Shown in pieces: positions 25,314-34,016 of a DNA stretch of 64,000 bases. A model generated the notes under the pieces. The model saw nothing but the letters and a program-made list of their open reading frames with translations, was not told where the DNA came from and did no database searches. This stretch comes from Thermobifida fusca NBRC 14071 = JCM 3263 (GTDB taxonomy: Bacteria > Actinomycetota > Actinomycetes > Streptosporangiales > Streptosporangiaceae). Position numbers and translations under genes: made by a program. Within the stretch, counting starts at the first letter, position 1. Each line of letters begins with the position of its first letter. The stretch spans positions 1-64,000 of the forward strand of contig NZ_BCWB01000021.1 in assembly GCF_001592045.1 (NCBI RefSeq), written 5' to 3'.

Positions 25314-26248
25314 CGGCGTGTGATGGTTTGTCGAGGGTCGAGGGCGTCGCGCAGGCCGTCACCGATGAAGTTAATCGTCAGGCAGATCATCACGATGAAC
25401 AAGCCCGGCGGGTAGAAGAGCCACGGCCGGGTGAAGGCGGCGGTGCGCGCGTTGTCGATCATCAGGCCGAGGGAGATGTCGGGTGCCTGGATGCCGAAAC
25501 CGAGGAAGGACATGCTCGCTTCGAGCAGGATCGACGTGGCAATGAGGAGGGTGGCGGCGACGATCGTGGGACCGGCCGCGTTGGGGAGCAGGTGGTGGAG
25601 GACGATGCGGGCGTCAGAGGCGCCGGCAGCGCGGGCCGCTTCCACGAACTCCTGTTCCCGCAGGGAGAGCACTACGCCGCGGACGACGCGTGCGATCGTG
25701 GTCCACGAGAACAGCGCGATGATGAGCGCGACCGCCCACCAGGTGGTGCCGCCGCGCACGTTGCCGCTGATGGCGGCGACAGCGACGAGGAGGGGGACCA
25801 CCATGAGCACGTCGACGATACGCATCATCACCGCGTCGATCCAGCCCCGGTAGTAGCCGGCGACCGCGCCCCACAGCGCACCGAAGGCGGTGGCCAGCAC
25901 GGAGACGGTGAGCGCGACTTTGAGGGTCTGCTGGGTGCCGCGCATGAGCTGGCCGAGCACGTCGTGTCCGGCGTTGGTGGTGCCGAAGGGGTGGGCCCAG
26001 CTGGGTGGCTGGTTGGGCAGGATTTCCCGGTGCACGGTGTGGTCCCACGGCCACAGGAGGGGGCCGAGGAACGCGAACAGCACGGTGAGGACGAGCACGG
26101 TGAGGCTGGCCATGGCCATGCGGTGGCGGAGAAACCGGGTGGCGACCATGCGGAGTTGCCCGTGCTCGGCACTGCGGTCGACAGGATCAGGTGATGCCGC
26201 GCTCGCAGACGGGGCGGGGGTGCTGGCGGGCGGGTGGAGGTCACTCAT
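25310..26248 (-). CDS. Oligopeptide ABC transporter permease, DppC type
   Basis: 312-residue inner-membrane permease with a soluble Pro/Ser/Ala-rich N-terminal tail and six helices. The EAA motif is FVEAARAAGASDARIVLHHLLP. The ATG at 26248 (AGGA 7 nt upstream) overlaps the DppB stop; an in-frame ATG at 26290 would lie far inside that gene. It ends with four bases shared with the ATPase start. It pairs with the DppB-type permease. Confidence 0.92.
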   Translation of the reverse strand: MSDLHPPASTPAPSASAASPDPVDRSAEHGQLRMVATRFLRHRMAMASLTVLVLTVLFAFLGPLLWPWDHTVHREILPNQPPSWAHPFGTTNAGHDVLGQLMRGTQQTLKVALTVSVLATAFGALWGAVAGYYRGWIDAVMMRIVDVLMVVPLLVAVAAISGNVRGGTTWWAVALIIALFSWTTIARVVRGVVLSLREQEFVEAARAAGASDARIVLHHLLPNAAGPTIVAATLLIATSILLEASMSFLGFGIQAPDISLGLMIDNARTAAFTRPWLFYPPGLFIVMICLTINFIGDGLRDALDPRQTITRR

Positions 26249-27251
26249 AGCGGATCCTCGGGTCGAGTACGCCGTAGAGCAGGTCGGCAATGAGGTTGGC
26301 GATGATGACCGCGGTCCCGCTGAGCATCAGCCAGCCCATGAGGGCATAAGAGTCGTTGCGTTTGATCGCTTCCACGAAGAAGTCGCCAAGGCCGCGCCAT
26401 TGGAAGACGGTTTCGATGAGGATGACTCCGTCCACGGTTCCGGCGACGGTGACGGCGACGACGGTGGTCAGCGGGATGAGGGCGGTGCGCAGGGCGTGTC
26501 TGCGCAGGACGACGCGGTTGGGCAGGCCTTTGGCTCGGGCGAGGCGCACGTAGTCGCTGTTGAGGACTTCCAGCATGGAGGTGCGCTGGTAGCGGCTCCA
26601 GGCGGCGTATCCGGTGAGCATCAGGGTGAGGGTGGGGAGGACGAGGTGGCCAAGGTGGTCGGCGAGGAGTTGTGCGGTGGTGAAGCCGCGAGTGTCGGCG
26701 GAGGTTGCGCCGACGGTGTAGAAGATCGTGTAGCCGGTCTGCTGGTTGACCCACACTCCGGCTTCCTTGATGAGCGCGCCCAGCCAGAAGGTGGGCATGG
26801 CGAGGGCGAGGAAGCCGATGAGGGTGAGGGTGTAGTCGACCATCGAGTATTGGCGGAGTGCGCTGATGACTCCGCTGAGGATCGCTAGTCCGAGTGCCAA
26901 CAGCAGGGCGGCACTGACCAGGCGCAGGGTGGTGCCGAGTCGTTCGGCGAGGGCGTGTCCGATGTCGTAGTCGGCTCCTTGGACGGAGGGGCCGAATTTG
27001 CCGCGGAGCAGGCCGATGTCGCCGTTGCCTCCGATGCCGGTCAGCCACAGCACGTACCGTTCCGGCAGGGAGCGGTCCAGGTAGAGCCGGGCTTCTTCGG
27101 CTTTGATCACTTCTTCGGGAACGGGGGGCTGCTGGACGCGCAGGTCAGCGAGCGGGTCTCCGGACAGGTCGATGAGGAGGAAGGTGAGGATGGAGGCCGC
27201 GAGCAGCAGCGGGATGGTGCCGAGCAGGCGGCGGACGGTGTAGGCGAGCAT
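26241..27251 (-). CDS. Oligopeptide ABC transporter permease, DppB type
   Basis: 336-residue permease starting MLAYTVRRLLGTIPLLLAASILTF, the usual DppB N-terminal helix. A long outer loop follows that holds the dipeptide-family region (about 40-110), then five more helices. The EAA motif is YVRLARAKGLPNRVVLRRHAL. The ATG at 27251 is preceded by GAGGA. It lies 68 nt after the binding-protein gene, as the second cistron of the operon. Confidence 0.92.
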   Translation of the reverse strand: MLAYTVRRLLGTIPLLLAASILTFLLIDLSGDPLADLRVQQPPVPEEVIKAEEARLYLDRSLPERYVLWLTGIGGNGDIGLLRGKFGPSVQGADYDIGHALAERLGTTLRLVSAALLLALGLAILSGVISALRQYSMVDYTLTLIGFLALAMPTFWLGALIKEAGVWVNQQTGYTIFYTVGATSADTRGFTTAQLLADHLGHLVLPTLTLMLTGYAAWSRYQRTSMLEVLNSDYVRLARAKGLPNRVVLRRHALRTALIPLTTVVAVTVAGTVDGVILIETVFQWRGLGDFFVEAIKRNDSYALMGWLMLSGTAVIIANLIADLLYGVLDPRIRYE

Positions 27252-27319
27252 GGGGGTCCTCGGGGTGCGGCGCGGTCCTGGGCGAAGGGGTGATCCCCTC
27301 CGCCCAGGCTCGGGGGTCA

Positions 27320-29077
27320 CTATTGGGCGACCAGGCCCCACTCGTGGTGCTGGTAGAGGGCGCGCAGGCTGGATGAGGGGTTGTCGCGGACGTTGACGTA
27401 GTCGTCGGTCACGAGGATGTAGACGGGCATGTTGAACAGCGGCAGGACGTAGGCGTCCTGGGCGACGATGCGGGCCGCTTCGTTGGCGTATTCGGCGGCT
27501 TCGTCGAGGGAGGAGGCGTTGCGGGCGCGTTCGACGAGTTCGTCGACTTCCTCGTTGTGGTAGCGGCCGAAGTTGCTGTCGCTAGTGCTGCTCCAGTACT
27601 GGCTGGGCGCGGTGGCGAAGGACGGGGTGCTGCTCCAGCCGTACTGCATGATGTCGTAGTCCTGAGCGGCGAGGGTGCCGCCGAGGTCGTCGGTGGGTTC
27701 GATGGTGACCTCGATGCCGATCTCCGCCAGGTAGGACTGGATGAGTTCTGTCGAGGTGTCGCGCACCGTGTTGCTGGTGGAGCGCAGCCGGAACGGGCCG
27801 ACTTTCTCCCCGTCGCGGGTCAGGGTGTCGCCTTCGTAGGTGTATCCGGCGTCGAGGAGGATCTGGCGGGCGGCGTCGATGTCTCCGCTGCCTTGACCGG
27901 TCTCGGTGATGACGTCGGTGTGGTAGGGGCTGTCGTTGGAGAAGACGTGGTTGGTGCGGGGTTCTGCCTCGGGGTAGAGCTGGGCGATGGTGCGCTGCGT
28001 GATGTCTTCGACGTCGATGGCGGTGAAGATGGCGCGGCGGAGCTCAACGTCTTTGAGCCACTCGTTGTCGAGGTTGAAGTCGATGTGCTCCCAACTGGGC
28101 CCTTCGGTGATGCTCACGTTGAGGTTGGGGCGCTGCCGGGCTTGTTCCACGGTGTCTTGGCCGAAGGCGACGGGTGAGGTGCCGTGGGCTTCACCATTGT
28201 CGAGGGCGCTGATCCAGGTGCCTTCGTCGGTGAGGAAGCGGATGACGACGGTGTCGAGCGTGGGCTGGACTTCGCCGTACCACTGTGGGTTGGGTTCTTT
28301 GATGACCTGGGTTTTGAGGTCGCCTTCGACGAGGCGGTAGGGGCCGCCGGAGAAGGTGGGCATGGTGGTGTGCAGCCATTGGAAGTATTCGCCCACACCT
28401 TCGGGGGTGGTGATGTCGAATCCTTGCTCTTCGGCGATGTGGGCGGGGTAGATGCCTCCGGCGATGTTGTCTGCGCTGAACCGGTCCCGCCATTCGGGGT
28501 CGGCGACACCGTCGACGAGGGTCACGGTGACGGTGGAGCCGCCGTCGCTTCCTTCAACGCTGGCGATCTGGTTGTAGGTGTCGGAGCGCGGCTGGCATCC
28601 CTTGCAGTGGCCGGCTTCTTCGGTAGTGCTGAGTTTCCAGGTGATTTCGAAGTCGGCGGCGGTGATGGGGGTGCCGTCGTCCCAGACGGCTTCGGGGCGG
28701 ATCTTGAACTGGTAGGTGAAGGGGTCTTCGTCGATGAGTTGGGGTTCCTCGGCAAGGAGGTCCAGGTTGGTGGTGAAGGTGGCGCCGTCAGGCTCCCAGT
28801 AGCCGGTGTTCGGCAGGATGCCGTGGAGCATTTGGAGGGTGTAGACGCTTCCCCCTTTTGGTGAGAGGGAGGCCCAGGCTCCGGGGAGGGAGTCGACGAT
28901 CCAGGTGATGCTTCCGCCTTCAGCGCGTTCTCCGCTGTTGCACGTGTTGGGGTTGTCTGCACAGTCCGCGAAGGCATCCGTGTTTTCGCTGCCTTCGTGG
29001 GGTGCGCAGGCGGTGAATGCAAAGAGCGCCGCGATGAGCAGCGCGGCGCCTACGGTTGGTCTACTTTTTTCACGCAT
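27320..29077 (-). CDS. Oligopeptide-type ABC transporter substrate-binding lipoprotein
   Basis: 585-residue family-5 solute-binding protein. The signal peptide ends at lipobox FTAC (Cys24 of the precursor), so it is membrane-anchored outside the cell. Typical blocks are FTYQFKIRPEAVWDDGTPITAADF near residue 120-145, and LRRAIFTAIDVEDI in the middle. Two cysteines (ADCADNPNTCNSG) just after the lipid anchor could form a disulfide. ATG 29077 follows GGGGAGAGG. As the first gene of the four-cistron operon it fixes substrate choice. Peptides are most likely, but family-5 proteins also bind oligosaccharides and metals, and in cellulolytic bacteria cello-oligosaccharides too. Confidence 0.9.
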   Translation of the reverse strand: MREKSRPTVGAALLIAALFAFTACAPHEGSENTDAFADCADNPNTCNSGERAEGGSITWIVDSLPGAWASLSPKGGSVYTLQMLHGILPNTGYWEPDGATFTTNLDLLAEEPQLIDEDPFTYQFKIRPEAVWDDGTPITAADFEITWKLSTTEEAGHCKGCQPRSDTYNQIASVEGSDGGSTVTVTLVDGVADPEWRDRFSADNIAGGIYPAHIAEEQGFDITTPEGVGEYFQWLHTTMPTFSGGPYRLVEGDLKTQVIKEPNPQWYGEVQPTLDTVVIRFLTDEGTWISALDNGEAHGTSPVAFGQDTVEQARQRPNLNVSITEGPSWEHIDFNLDNEWLKDVELRRAIFTAIDVEDITQRTIAQLYPEAEPRTNHVFSNDSPYHTDVITETGQGSGDIDAARQILLDAGYTYEGDTLTRDGEKVGPFRLRSTSNTVRDTSTELIQSYLAEIGIEVTIEPTDDLGGTLAAQDYDIMQYGWSSTPSFATAPSQYWSSTSDSNFGRYHNEEVDELVERARNASSLDEAAEYANEAARIVAQDAYVLPLFNMPVYILVTDDYVNVRDNPSSSLRALYQHHEWGLVAQ

Positions 29078-29470
29078 GGCCTCTCCCCTGGGCTGTTCGT
29101 GTCCGTGGCAACGAACCCCGAAAAACCGAACAAGCTGGGAGTAATAAGACCATTACTCTCAATTAGTGCAAAGATTTATCTGAGTTTTGTGATGCAGTCG
29201 CAATCTTCCCTTTGCCCCGCCGCTAGCAGGACATTGTGACCGAAAGAATCGCAGCGTGGAAGGGTGTATCGCAAGGTGTGACTCTTCACCGGAGCTTCCT
29301 TGCGTCACACGAGAAAACAGCGTCACCTAAAGCGACATTCTTCACAAAAAATAAGAAAATGAATTTATGCTTTATGTCAGAAATAACCACTTTGTCGCAG
29401 TATGGCAGACATATCGGAGTTCTACCGCTGGGGTTCCGCTGCGACTCCCCCATGCGCTCCTGCGGCGGGC
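29078..29470. other. AT-rich promoter region of the peptide-transport operon
   Basis: About 390 bp with clearly lower GC than its surroundings and no supported gene. It holds an inverted repeat GTGTGAC (29276-29282) / GTCACAC (29304-29310) and several A/T-rich tracts. An open frame starting at 29236 reads into the antisense of the next gene and was not accepted. Confidence 0.45.
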
Positions 29471-30325
29471 TCACCGGCGCCGGTACACCGACAGCCGGAA
29501 GACCGCGGTCACCTCGACCGGTTCGGGCAGCCGGGCCAGGCGGGAGCGCACCGCCTCAGAGGTGGTGTGGCGGGCGTTCGGCGTCATCCCCACCAGGGTT
29601 GCTGCCTCGGCGTGGGAGAGCCGCAGAGGCAGCGTGAACTGCTCGTCGGCTTCCTGGGTGAAGCTGCGGTGCAACTGCGCGGCCAGCCGTTCCTCTTTGC
29701 GAGGGTCCACGGCGATCAGCTCCACGTGCGACCGCAGCTCAGCGAGGTGACGGCGGCCCGGGGTGACGACCAGCAGTGTTCCCCCGCGCTGCACGACCCG
29801 AGCAAACTCCGCCCCGTTCCGAGGTGCGAACACGTTGAGCAGCACTCCCACGGAGTCTGCCGCCAGCGGTAGGCCCCGCCACACGTCACAGCCCACCGCT
29901 CCCGCCCGAGGATGGGCGCGGGCGGCCCGCCGTAGCGCATATCGGGACACGTCCACGGCCAAGCCGTACGCCTTCGGCAGGGCATCCAGCACAGCGGCCA
30001 GGTGGTGTCCGGTACCCGCACCGATATCCGCTACCAGTCCCCCAGTCCACCGCTGCGCAGCGTGGTCGGCCAGTACCGCCGACAGCGGGGCGTAGTGCCC
30101 CGCGTCGAAGAATGCGCTGCGGGCCTGCACCATGTCCCGGTCGTCCCCCGTGGTCGCCGGGCGTCCCACGGTGAGGTTCACGTAGCCTTGGCGGGCAGCG
30201 TCGAAAGAGTGCCCCGTCCTGCAGGCCAGCGCAGTCCCCTGCTGCTGCATCCCGTTCCCGCAGTGCGGGCAGGCCAGCGCCGCCGCCACGGGATCGGGGA
30301 TCCGCAGCCGTTGCCTCTCCCCCAT
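29471..30325 (-). CDS. RlmA-like 23S rRNA (guanine-N1)-methyltransferase
   Basis: 284-residue cytoplasmic SAM-dependent methyltransferase. An N-terminal zinc site is CPHCG...ACRTGHSFD (Cys19, Cys22, Cys35, His39), followed by the family string ARQGYVNLTVGRP. SAM-binding motif I is VADIGAGTGHHLAAVLD, and later NVFAPRNGAEFARVVQRGG matches the RlmA acceptor-side block. RlmA(I) methylates G745 and RlmA(II)/TlrB methylates G748 of 23S rRNA; actinobacterial members can confer tylosin or mycinamicin resistance. Which base is used here cannot be told from sequence. Monocistronic. Confidence 0.85.
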   Translation of the reverse strand: MGERQRLRIPDPVAAALACPHCGNGMQQQGTALACRTGHSFDAARQGYVNLTVGRPATTGDDRDMVQARSAFFDAGHYAPLSAVLADHAAQRWTGGLVADIGAGTGHHLAAVLDALPKAYGLAVDVSRYALRRAARAHPRAGAVGCDVWRGLPLAADSVGVLLNVFAPRNGAEFARVVQRGGTLLVVTPGRRHLAELRSHVELIAVDPRKEERLAAQLHRSFTQEADEQFTLPLRLSHAEAATLVGMTPNARHTTSEAVRSRLARLPEPVEVTAVFRLSVYRRR

Positions 30326-30524
30326 GACCGTCCAGGCTACTGGCGCCTGGCCCTTCTAGCCTCCGAGCATCTCGCCTCGCGCACCATGGTCCGCGGCCAG
30401 CGCACTCCCGGCACCGGGTCCTCGCGGGCGGCCCTCCGCTCACGCTACCGGTGTGCTCAGGGCTGGCGCAGGTCAATAGGCTGGTGCCGCTTGCTGCTCA
30501 GCCTGGACGAAAGGTTGTGATCCT

Positions 30525-30974
30525 ATGGCGTCCCGTCCCACCGTGCTGCTGCTCAACGGCCCCAACCTCAACCTGCTGGGTTTGCGCGACCCCGCCCAGT
30601 ACGGCACCACCACGCTCGCCGAGATCGAAAAACGGGTCGTGTCGCTCGGTGCCGAGCTGGGAGTGGACGTGGTGTGCGCGCAGAGCAACCACGAAGGCGA
30701 GCTGATCGACCGCATCCACGCCGCCCGCGAGCTGGACGGCATCGTGTTCAACCCGGGCGCTTACGCCCACACCAGCGTTGCACTGCGCGACGCTATCGAC
30801 GCGGTCCCCACCCCGTGTGTGGAAGTCCACATCTCCAACATCTACGCCCGGGAACCGTTCCGGCACACGTCGATGACCGCCCCGGTCGTCAACGGCATCA
30901 TCGGCGGCTGCGGGGTGCACGGCTACGAACTGGCGCTGCGGCACATCGTCTGGCTGATCACCCAGGGCAGGTGA
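30525..30974 (+). CDS. aroQ: Type II 3-dehydroquinate dehydratase
   Basis: 149-residue enzyme of the shikimate pathway that converts 3-dehydroquinate to 3-dehydroshikimate, acting as a dodecamer. Motifs: LNGPNLNLLGLRDPAQYG (flexible lid with the catalytic Arg and Tyr), QSNHEGELIDRIH, NPGAYAHTSVALRDA, and EVHISNIYAREPFRHTS with the catalytic His. Full length. No other shikimate genes are nearby. Confidence 0.96.
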   Translation: MASRPTVLLLNGPNLNLLGLRDPAQYGTTTLAEIEKRVVSLGAELGVDVVCAQSNHEGELIDRIHAARELDGIVFNPGAYAHTSVALRDAIDAVPTPCVEVHISNIYAREPFRHTSMTAPVVNGIIGGCGVHGYELALRHIVWLITQGR

Positions 30975-31008
30975 ACCGGCCGCACACCCCCTCCCGACGC
31001 CACGGGTC

Positions 31009-31030
31009 GTTCACCTCTGGTTAAATTCTT
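31009..31030 (+). promoter_or_regulatory. Probable PHO box upstream of the PstS-like gene
   Basis: Two 11-nt direct units, GTTCACCTCTG and GTTAAATTCTT, fit the actinobacterial PhoP site (GTTCACC-type repeats spaced 11 nt). It lies 47 bp before the GTG start. This suggests induction under phosphate limitation. Confidence 0.6.
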
Positions 31031-31076
31031 CGACGGCAGAGAACCACTGTGTGTTCAGTCGGGGGATGAGGCAACC

Positions 31077-32183
31077 GTGTCGAGGGCAAAGCGCCGCGCA
31101 GGGACCGTAATCGCGCTGCTGGGCGCGTTGACACTGGTAGCCGGGTGCGGCAGCGACAACGCGGTACGCGGCGGCGCGCAGATCCCGGTGCCCGAAGACC
31201 TGGAGTGTTTCGACGGCGCCATTCGCGGCGCCGGCTCCAGTGCCCAGGAACTGGCCATGCAGGTGTGGATCTCCGCACTCCAGACCGCCTGCGACGATGC
31301 GCGGATCTACTACGACGCGATCGGCTCAGGCGGCGGACGGAACCAGTTCATCGACGGCGCGGTGGACTTCGCCGGGTCCGACGCGGCCATGGACGAAGGC
31401 GAACAGGAGGAGGCCCGCCAGCGCTGCGACTCCGACGTCATCCACCTGCCCGCCTACGTGGTACCGATCGCGGTGGCCTTCAACCTGGAGGGCATCGACT
31501 CGCTCAACCTGACCCCCGACACGCTTGCCCGCCTGTTCAGCGGCGACATCACCCGGTGGAACGACCCGGCGATCGCGGAGACCAACCCCGACGTCGACCT
31601 CCCCGACCTTCCCGTGGTCCCGGTCAGCCGTTCAGACGAGTCCGGCACTACGGAGAACTTCACGGCCTACCTGGCGGCTGCTGCTCCTGACGCATGGCCT
31701 CACGACCCTGACGGGCAGTGGCCCTTTCCCCCGGTGGAAGCCGGGCAGGGCAACAGCGGCGTGGCCCAGGCGATCCGTGGCGGTCAGGGCACGATCGGCT
31801 ACCTGGAGGCGTCCCACGCTGAAGGCATGGCCACGGTCCGCGTGGGCTCGGGGGACAGCTTCGTCGCCCCGTCGCCGGAGTCTGCGGCACGGATCGTATC
31901 GGTCTCCCCGCGGCGGGACAGCACCACCCCGCACGACCACGCCATGGAGTTGGACTACTCCGCTACCGAAGCCGACGCCTACCCCATCGTGCTGGTCAGC
32001 TACGAGATCGCCTGCCTGTCGTACGCGGACGCCGCCACCGCGGAGGGAGTGCGCACCTTCCTGTCCTACCTGCTCAGCGCGGAAGGCCAGGAAGCAGCGT
32101 CTCAGGAATCCGGGTCGGCTCCGCTCGACGCGGAACTGCGCGCAGAGCTGCTGGAGTCCGTGGCGGCGATCGGCACCCACTGA
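31077..32183 (+). CDS. PstS-like phosphate-binding lipoprotein
   Basis: 368-residue cell-surface phosphate-binding protein. The signal peptide has lipobox LVAGC (Cys24). Phosphate-site motifs are present: GAGSSAQELAMQVWI early, GSGGGRNQFIDGAVDFAGSDAAM, and VVPVSRSDESGTTENF near residue 190. The GTG start at 31077 is preceded by GATGAGG. There is no pstCAB beside it, so it either serves a transporter encoded elsewhere or acts as a surface scavenger. A PHO-box-like repeat upstream supports a role in phosphate starvation. Confidence 0.88.
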   Translation: MSRAKRRAGTVIALLGALTLVAGCGSDNAVRGGAQIPVPEDLECFDGAIRGAGSSAQELAMQVWISALQTACDDARIYYDAIGSGGGRNQFIDGAVDFAGSDAAMDEGEQEEARQRCDSDVIHLPAYVVPIAVAFNLEGIDSLNLTPDTLARLFSGDITRWNDPAIAETNPDVDLPDLPVVPVSRSDESGTTENFTAYLAAAAPDAWPHDPDGQWPFPPVEAGQGNSGVAQAIRGGQGTIGYLEASHAEGMATVRVGSGDSFVAPSPESAARIVSVSPRRDSTTPHDHAMELDYSATEADAYPIVLVSYEIACLSYADAATAEGVRTFLSYLLSAEGQEAASQESGSAPLDAELRAELLESVAAIGTH

Positions 32184-32269
32184 CCGCTCCCCTGCACTGC
32201 CAGGGCTGCGGACTGGTGCCAGGAGGGTGGGCCGCTGCGGCCGTGACTGGAGGCCGAACGGGGGTATCG

Positions 32270-33061
32270 GTGATCGACACAGAGTTTGTCGACCATGTTG
32301 CTGACCGGCTGGCCGCCCTGCCCGGGGTGACCGCGGTGAGCCTGGGTGGCTCCCGGGCCGTGGGCACGCACCGCGCCGACAGCGACTGGGACCTGGCCAT
32401 CTACTACCGGGACCGGTTCGACCCGCAAGACTTGCGGGACCTCGGCTGGCCCGGTGAAGTCTCGGAGATCGGCGGTTGGGGCGGCGGGGTGTTCAACGGG
32501 GGTGCGTGGCTGACCATCGACGGCCGCCGGGTGGACGTGCACTACCGGGACCTGGCCGTGGTGGAGCACCAGATCACCGAGGCGGAGCACGGCCGGTTCG
32601 AGGTTGAGCCGCTCTTGTTCCATCTCGCGGGGATCCCCACCTACCTGGTGGTGGCGGAGCTCGCGCTCAACCGGGTGCTGCGCGGCAGCCTGCCGCGGCC
32701 GGTGTTTCCGGAAGCGCTCCGCGCCAGTGCCCCGCCCCGCTGGTGGGGCACGGCGCGTATGACGTTGGACTATGCGCGCAGCAACCACGCACCCCGCGCC
32801 CAGGTTGCGCAGGTGGCCGCGGGAATCACGGTAGCTGCCTGCCAGGCCGCGCACGCGGTGCTCGCCGCCCGCGGCGAATGGGTCACCAACGAGAAAACCC
32901 TGCTGGACCGGGCGAACGTGCGCGGTATCGACGGGATTGTTGCCGGGCTGCGCGCTGATCCGCACGCACTGGCCGAGGCAGTGGATGCGGCTCGCGCGCT
33001 GTTGACCGAGCGGGTCGACGCCGCTCTCAACCAGCGGCCTGGCCCAAGCCCGAGCCGTTAA
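32270..33061 (+). CDS. MNT/aminoglycoside-type nucleotidyltransferase domain protein
   Basis: 263 residues from GTG 32270 (GGGGG five nt upstream); earlier in-frame GTGs are possible. The nucleotidyltransferase motif is GGSRAVGTHRADSDWDLAIYY: Gly-Ser, then Asp39 and Asp41 in the DWD metal pair. A third carboxylate is in RRVDVHYRDL. The C-terminal half is helical, with ARMTLDYARSN and TNEKTLLDRA, as in streptomycin/kanamycin nucleotidyltransferase relatives. It could transfer AMP or another NMP to a small molecule or protein. The acceptor is unknown, and no HEPN partner is adjacent. Confidence 0.75.
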   Translation: MIDTEFVDHVADRLAALPGVTAVSLGGSRAVGTHRADSDWDLAIYYRDRFDPQDLRDLGWPGEVSEIGGWGGGVFNGGAWLTIDGRRVDVHYRDLAVVEHQITEAEHGRFEVEPLLFHLAGIPTYLVVAELALNRVLRGSLPRPVFPEALRASAPPRWWGTARMTLDYARSNHAPRAQVAQVAAGITVAACQAAHAVLAARGEWVTNEKTLLDRANVRGIDGIVAGLRADPHALAEAVDAARALLTERVDAALNQRPGPSPSR

Positions 33062-33069
33062 CCGTCCTG

Positions 33070-33882
33070 TCAGTGCGGTTCAGGCTGGGGCGGGCGCGGC
33101 TTCCAACGGAGGCGGGTCAGCGTGCGGGCTTCCCACAGCACGACCACGGCTCCCGCGGCGAGTGCGGTGAGCACCGCGCTGGTCGCATGCGCCGCCACCG
33201 TGTGATATGTCGGGGTGAGCGTGCCCCACAGGTTGATCAGCATGTGGCTGACCACGACCGCGGCGACACTTGCCCCCGTGTTGACGTAGACCCACGTCCA
33301 TAGCACGCGTAGGGCGACCGTGGCGAGGAACTGCCAGGCCACCCAGTCGGGCGGGTGGACCTGGCTCCACGGCACGACATGCCAGGCCGCGCTGACGACA
33401 CCGATGACAAGGGCTGTGGTCAGCGCACCGTGGCGGGCACGCAGCGCGTCGGTGGCGTACGCCGTCCAGCCCACTTCCTCGGCTGCAGCCGCGCCGAGGT
33501 AGACGCAGACCAAGGCGAGCACCCCGGGCAGGGTCGGCTGCGGCATACTGACCGGCTCCCCGGCAAAGCGCAGGAGGAGGTGGGTCAGCACGGGCCCCGC
33601 GGAGACCAGGGGTATCGCGGCATACCAGACCCACCGGCGCGGGCGGGGCGGGACCAGCAGCCGCCCCCACAGGGCACGGACCGCGGCGGACCTCCCCTCC
33701 TGCCAGGCCAGCAGGGTAGCGGCGATGGCCGGGCAGACGAACATGAGCGCGCTGACCGGCATCGCCATGGGAACCGCGTCGGGACTCTCGACGAGAAACC
33801 CGAGGATCCAGAAGGGAACCGCGAACAGGAACGTCAGCAGGAAGAGGCGGAGCGGCGCCACCAGTGTCGGCGTGTCGGTCAC
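33070..33882 (-). CDS. CPBP-family intramembrane metalloprotease-like protein
   Basis: 270-residue membrane protein with about eight hydrophobic segments. The Abi/CPBP motifs are EEVGWTAYATDALRARHG (motif 1), AAWHVVPW (motif 2), and NTGASVAAVVVSHMLIN (motif 3 His). GTG 33882 with GGAG upstream is preferred. An open frame continues to 34332, but it lies inside the glycosyltransferase gene in another frame and reads as low-complexity Pro/Arg. The gene starts about 130 bp after the glycosyltransferase stop on the same strand. Relatives process membrane peptides or provide bacteriocin immunity; no peptide precursor was seen. Confidence 0.82.
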   Translation of the reverse strand: MTDTPTLVAPLRLFLLTFLFAVPFWILGFLVESPDAVPMAMPVSALMFVCPAIAATLLAWQEGRSAAVRALWGRLLVPPRPRRWVWYAAIPLVSAGPVLTHLLLRFAGEPVSMPQPTLPGVLALVCVYLGAAAAEEVGWTAYATDALRARHGALTTALVIGVVSAAWHVVPWSQVHPPDWVAWQFLATVALRVLWTWVYVNTGASVAAVVVSHMLINLWGTLTPTYHTVAAHATSAVLTALAAGAVVVLWEARTLTRLRWKPRPPQPEPH

Positions 33883-34016
33883 GGCTACGGACTCCGTGGT
33901 TGCTGGTGCAGAAGGCCCCGGCGCTTTGTCGGGTGCTGTCCGGTTCGACGGGGCTGCGGGGACCGCGGTTCCCTGTGCTGCGGGCCTGGGAGGGCCGGGT
34001 GTGGTGGATGGAGTGC

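Noticed and set aside
29236-29637. 133-codon plus-strand frame starting in the peptide-operon promoter
   Set aside because: Its second half is antisense to the RlmA-like gene and there is no ribosome site.
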